A DNA stretch of 42,073 nt from an uncultured Prevotellaceae bacterium. Its GTDB lineage: Bacteria > Bacteroidota > Bacteroidia > Bacteroidales > Muribaculaceae. Shown piece after piece: positions 41,086 to 42,073 of this stretch. Position 1 is the first letter of the stretch. Each line of letters opens with the position of its first letter. Location of the stretch: assembly GCA_900317325.1 (NCBI GenBank), contig ONGE01000036.1:1-42073 (forward strand), read 5' to 3'. A program made the translations under genes and the position numbers. Below the pieces are notes generated by a model. It made no database searches. It was not told where the DNA came from and saw nothing but the letters and a program-made list of their open reading frames with translations.

Positions 41086-42073
41086 ATGAACAAGAGAAAA
41101 CTTATTACTTTGCTGTGCCTGCTGATACTGCCGCTGGCAGTGTTTGCACAAGGGCAGAAGGTGACTCTCAAGGTCAACCAGACGTCGTTGCCCAACGCTT
41201 TCAGGCAAGTGGAGCAACAATCAGGTTATTACAAGATCAATTATCCCTACGAGGCTGTCAAGGATTACAAGGTGACAGTCGATGTGACTAACGCCACCGC
41301 TCCCGATGCGGTCAAGGCACTCATCAAGGGCCTGCCACTGACCAGCACCGTTGAGGGTCGCTTCATCCAGGTTTCCAAGAGCGGCAACCGCGCTGATGCT
41401 GATGCCCCCAAGCGTACAGTCAAGGGTCAGGTGGTGGATGCCGACGGAGAACCGCTCATCGGTGTTACCGTGCGCGTCTCGGGTACCGACAACGGCACGG
41501 TGACCGATATGGACGGCAACTATGTGCTGGAGGGTGTGGATCCGAACAGCACGCTCGTGTATTCCTACATCGGCAAGAAGACCGTAGAGCGCAAAGCCTC
41601 TTCCAGCAACAGCGTGCTCATCCTCGAGGATAATGCCAATGTCATGGATGATGTGGTCGTGACGGGTTATCAGCAGATTTCCAAGGAGAGGGCTACGGGT
41701 TCGTTTGCCAAGGTGACTGCCGACAACCTCCTGACCAAGCGCTATGACAACCTGTCTCAACTGCTTGAGGGTGAGGTCGCCGGTTTCAACACCCAGAGCA
41801 ATCTCATTCGTGGTACCACGACAATGAATGGTGTGACCAACCCGCTGTATGTGATTGATGGTTTCCCCGTAGAGTCTACCCGCTATGACGAGTGGGGTGG
41901 GCTAAACGAAAACGTGCCCAATATCGATGTCAATGAGATTGAGAGCATTACCATTCTCAAGGATGCGGCTGCAGCCAGCATCTATGGTGCCCGTGCCGCC
42001 AATGGTGTCGTTGTCATTGTGACCAAGAAGGCCAAGGGCAAGCGCACCAATGTGTCTTTTAACACATCGTTGA
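41086..42073 (+). CDS. SusC/RagA-family TonB-dependent outer membrane receptor, 5' part
   Basis: The frame opens at ATG 41086 and runs past the right edge (about 329 codons visible). Signal peptide (LITLLCLLILPLAVFAQG); STN domain (LKVNQTSLPNAFRQVEQQSGYY, residues about 28-95). CarboxypepD_reg-like domain is VKGQVVDADGEPLIGVTVRV, then plug domain MDDVVVTGYQQISKERATGSF, LYVIDGFPVES and ESITILKDAAAASIYGARAANGVVVI, the SusC/RagA signature. The STN domain marks it as a transducer-type receptor that signals to the FecR/ECF pair encoded upstream. Substrate unknown; a SusD gene is expected beyond the window. Confidence 0.93.
   Translation, partial: MNKRKLITLLCLLILPLAVFAQGQKVTLKVNQTSLPNAFRQVEQQSGYYKINYPYEAVKDYKVTVDVTNATAPDAVKALIKGLPLTSTVEGRFIQVSKSGNRADADAPKRTVKGQVVDADGEPLIGVTVRVSGTDNGTVTDMDGNYVLEGVDPNSTLVYSYIGKKTVERKASSSNSVLILEDNANVMDDVVVTGYQQISKERATGSFAKVTADNLLTKRYDNLSQLLEGEVAGFNTQSNLIRGTTTMNGVTNPLYVIDGFPVESTRYDEWGGLNENVPNIDVNEIESITILKDAAAASIYGARAANGVVVIVTKKAKGKRTNVSFNTSL

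Overview
The window is a stretch of chromosome from a gut-type Bacteroidales bacterium (Prevotella/Muribaculaceae-like by gene content; the exact genus cannot be read from sequence alone). Evidence for the order: the tmRNA encodes the tag GENNYALAA; promoters repeatedly match the Bacteroidetes TTG...TAnnTTTG pattern; an ECF sigma factor, FecR anti-sigma and SusC/RagA-type TonB receptor stand in series; and DUF3853, DUF3871 and DUF4301 families are present.

Layout. 1-9558 is core chromosome: the 3' end of an alpha-2-macroglobulin-like gene, pfkA, a Dabb-domain protein, the ribosomal operon rpsF-rpsR-rplI (minus strand), a DUF4301 gene with a thioredoxin-like gene, a RelA-type (p)ppGpp synthetase whose hydrolase domain is degenerate, a small DEDD 3'-5' exonuclease, and ssrA (tmRNA). 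9559-14400 is a lower-GC accessory island directly behind the tmRNA gene. It holds an unknown AT-rich gene, a DUF3853 helix-turn-helix protein, a 50-aa membrane peptide overlapping a DUF5131 radical-SAM-like gene, a RecA-fold ATPase with an N-terminal membrane segment, and an unknown cysteine-containing protein. No integrase was recognised there. 14872-23543 returns to core-like sequence: a TolC/HlyD/two-permease export operon without an ATPase gene, a lipoprotein, a phospholipase A1, a carboxypeptidase-regulatory-domain protein, and the C-terminal remnant of an Fe-S aldo/keto reductase.

23544-25490 holds short tandem repeats and an AlbA_2/HATPase (Schlafen-like) gene. About 25500-35600 is a plasmid-like integrated element. 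It carries NUMOD-like small proteins and a GIY-YIG/NUMOD3 endonuclease, a primase-like replication gene broken into three reading frames, a putative replication origin with four 31-bp tandem iterons, a T5orf172-type protein, DUF3871, an Erf-type annealing protein with a RecB-like nuclease, a run of unrecognised small genes and a small serine recombinase. 35667-42073 is core again: a CyuA/UPF0597 cysteine desulfidase homologue, a DsbD-type thiol reductase, and an ECF sigma / FecR / SusC locus that runs off the right edge.

The most interesting part is the 25.5-35.6 kb element, where an iteron origin, a disrupted primase and a phage-type recombination pair sit together. The second is the 10.8-13.8 kb group, where a CX3CX2C radical-SAM-like protein is translationally coupled to a tiny membrane protein and followed by a membrane-anchored ATPase. 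Function is unproven in both. All family calls were made by reading motifs; no database search was possible.
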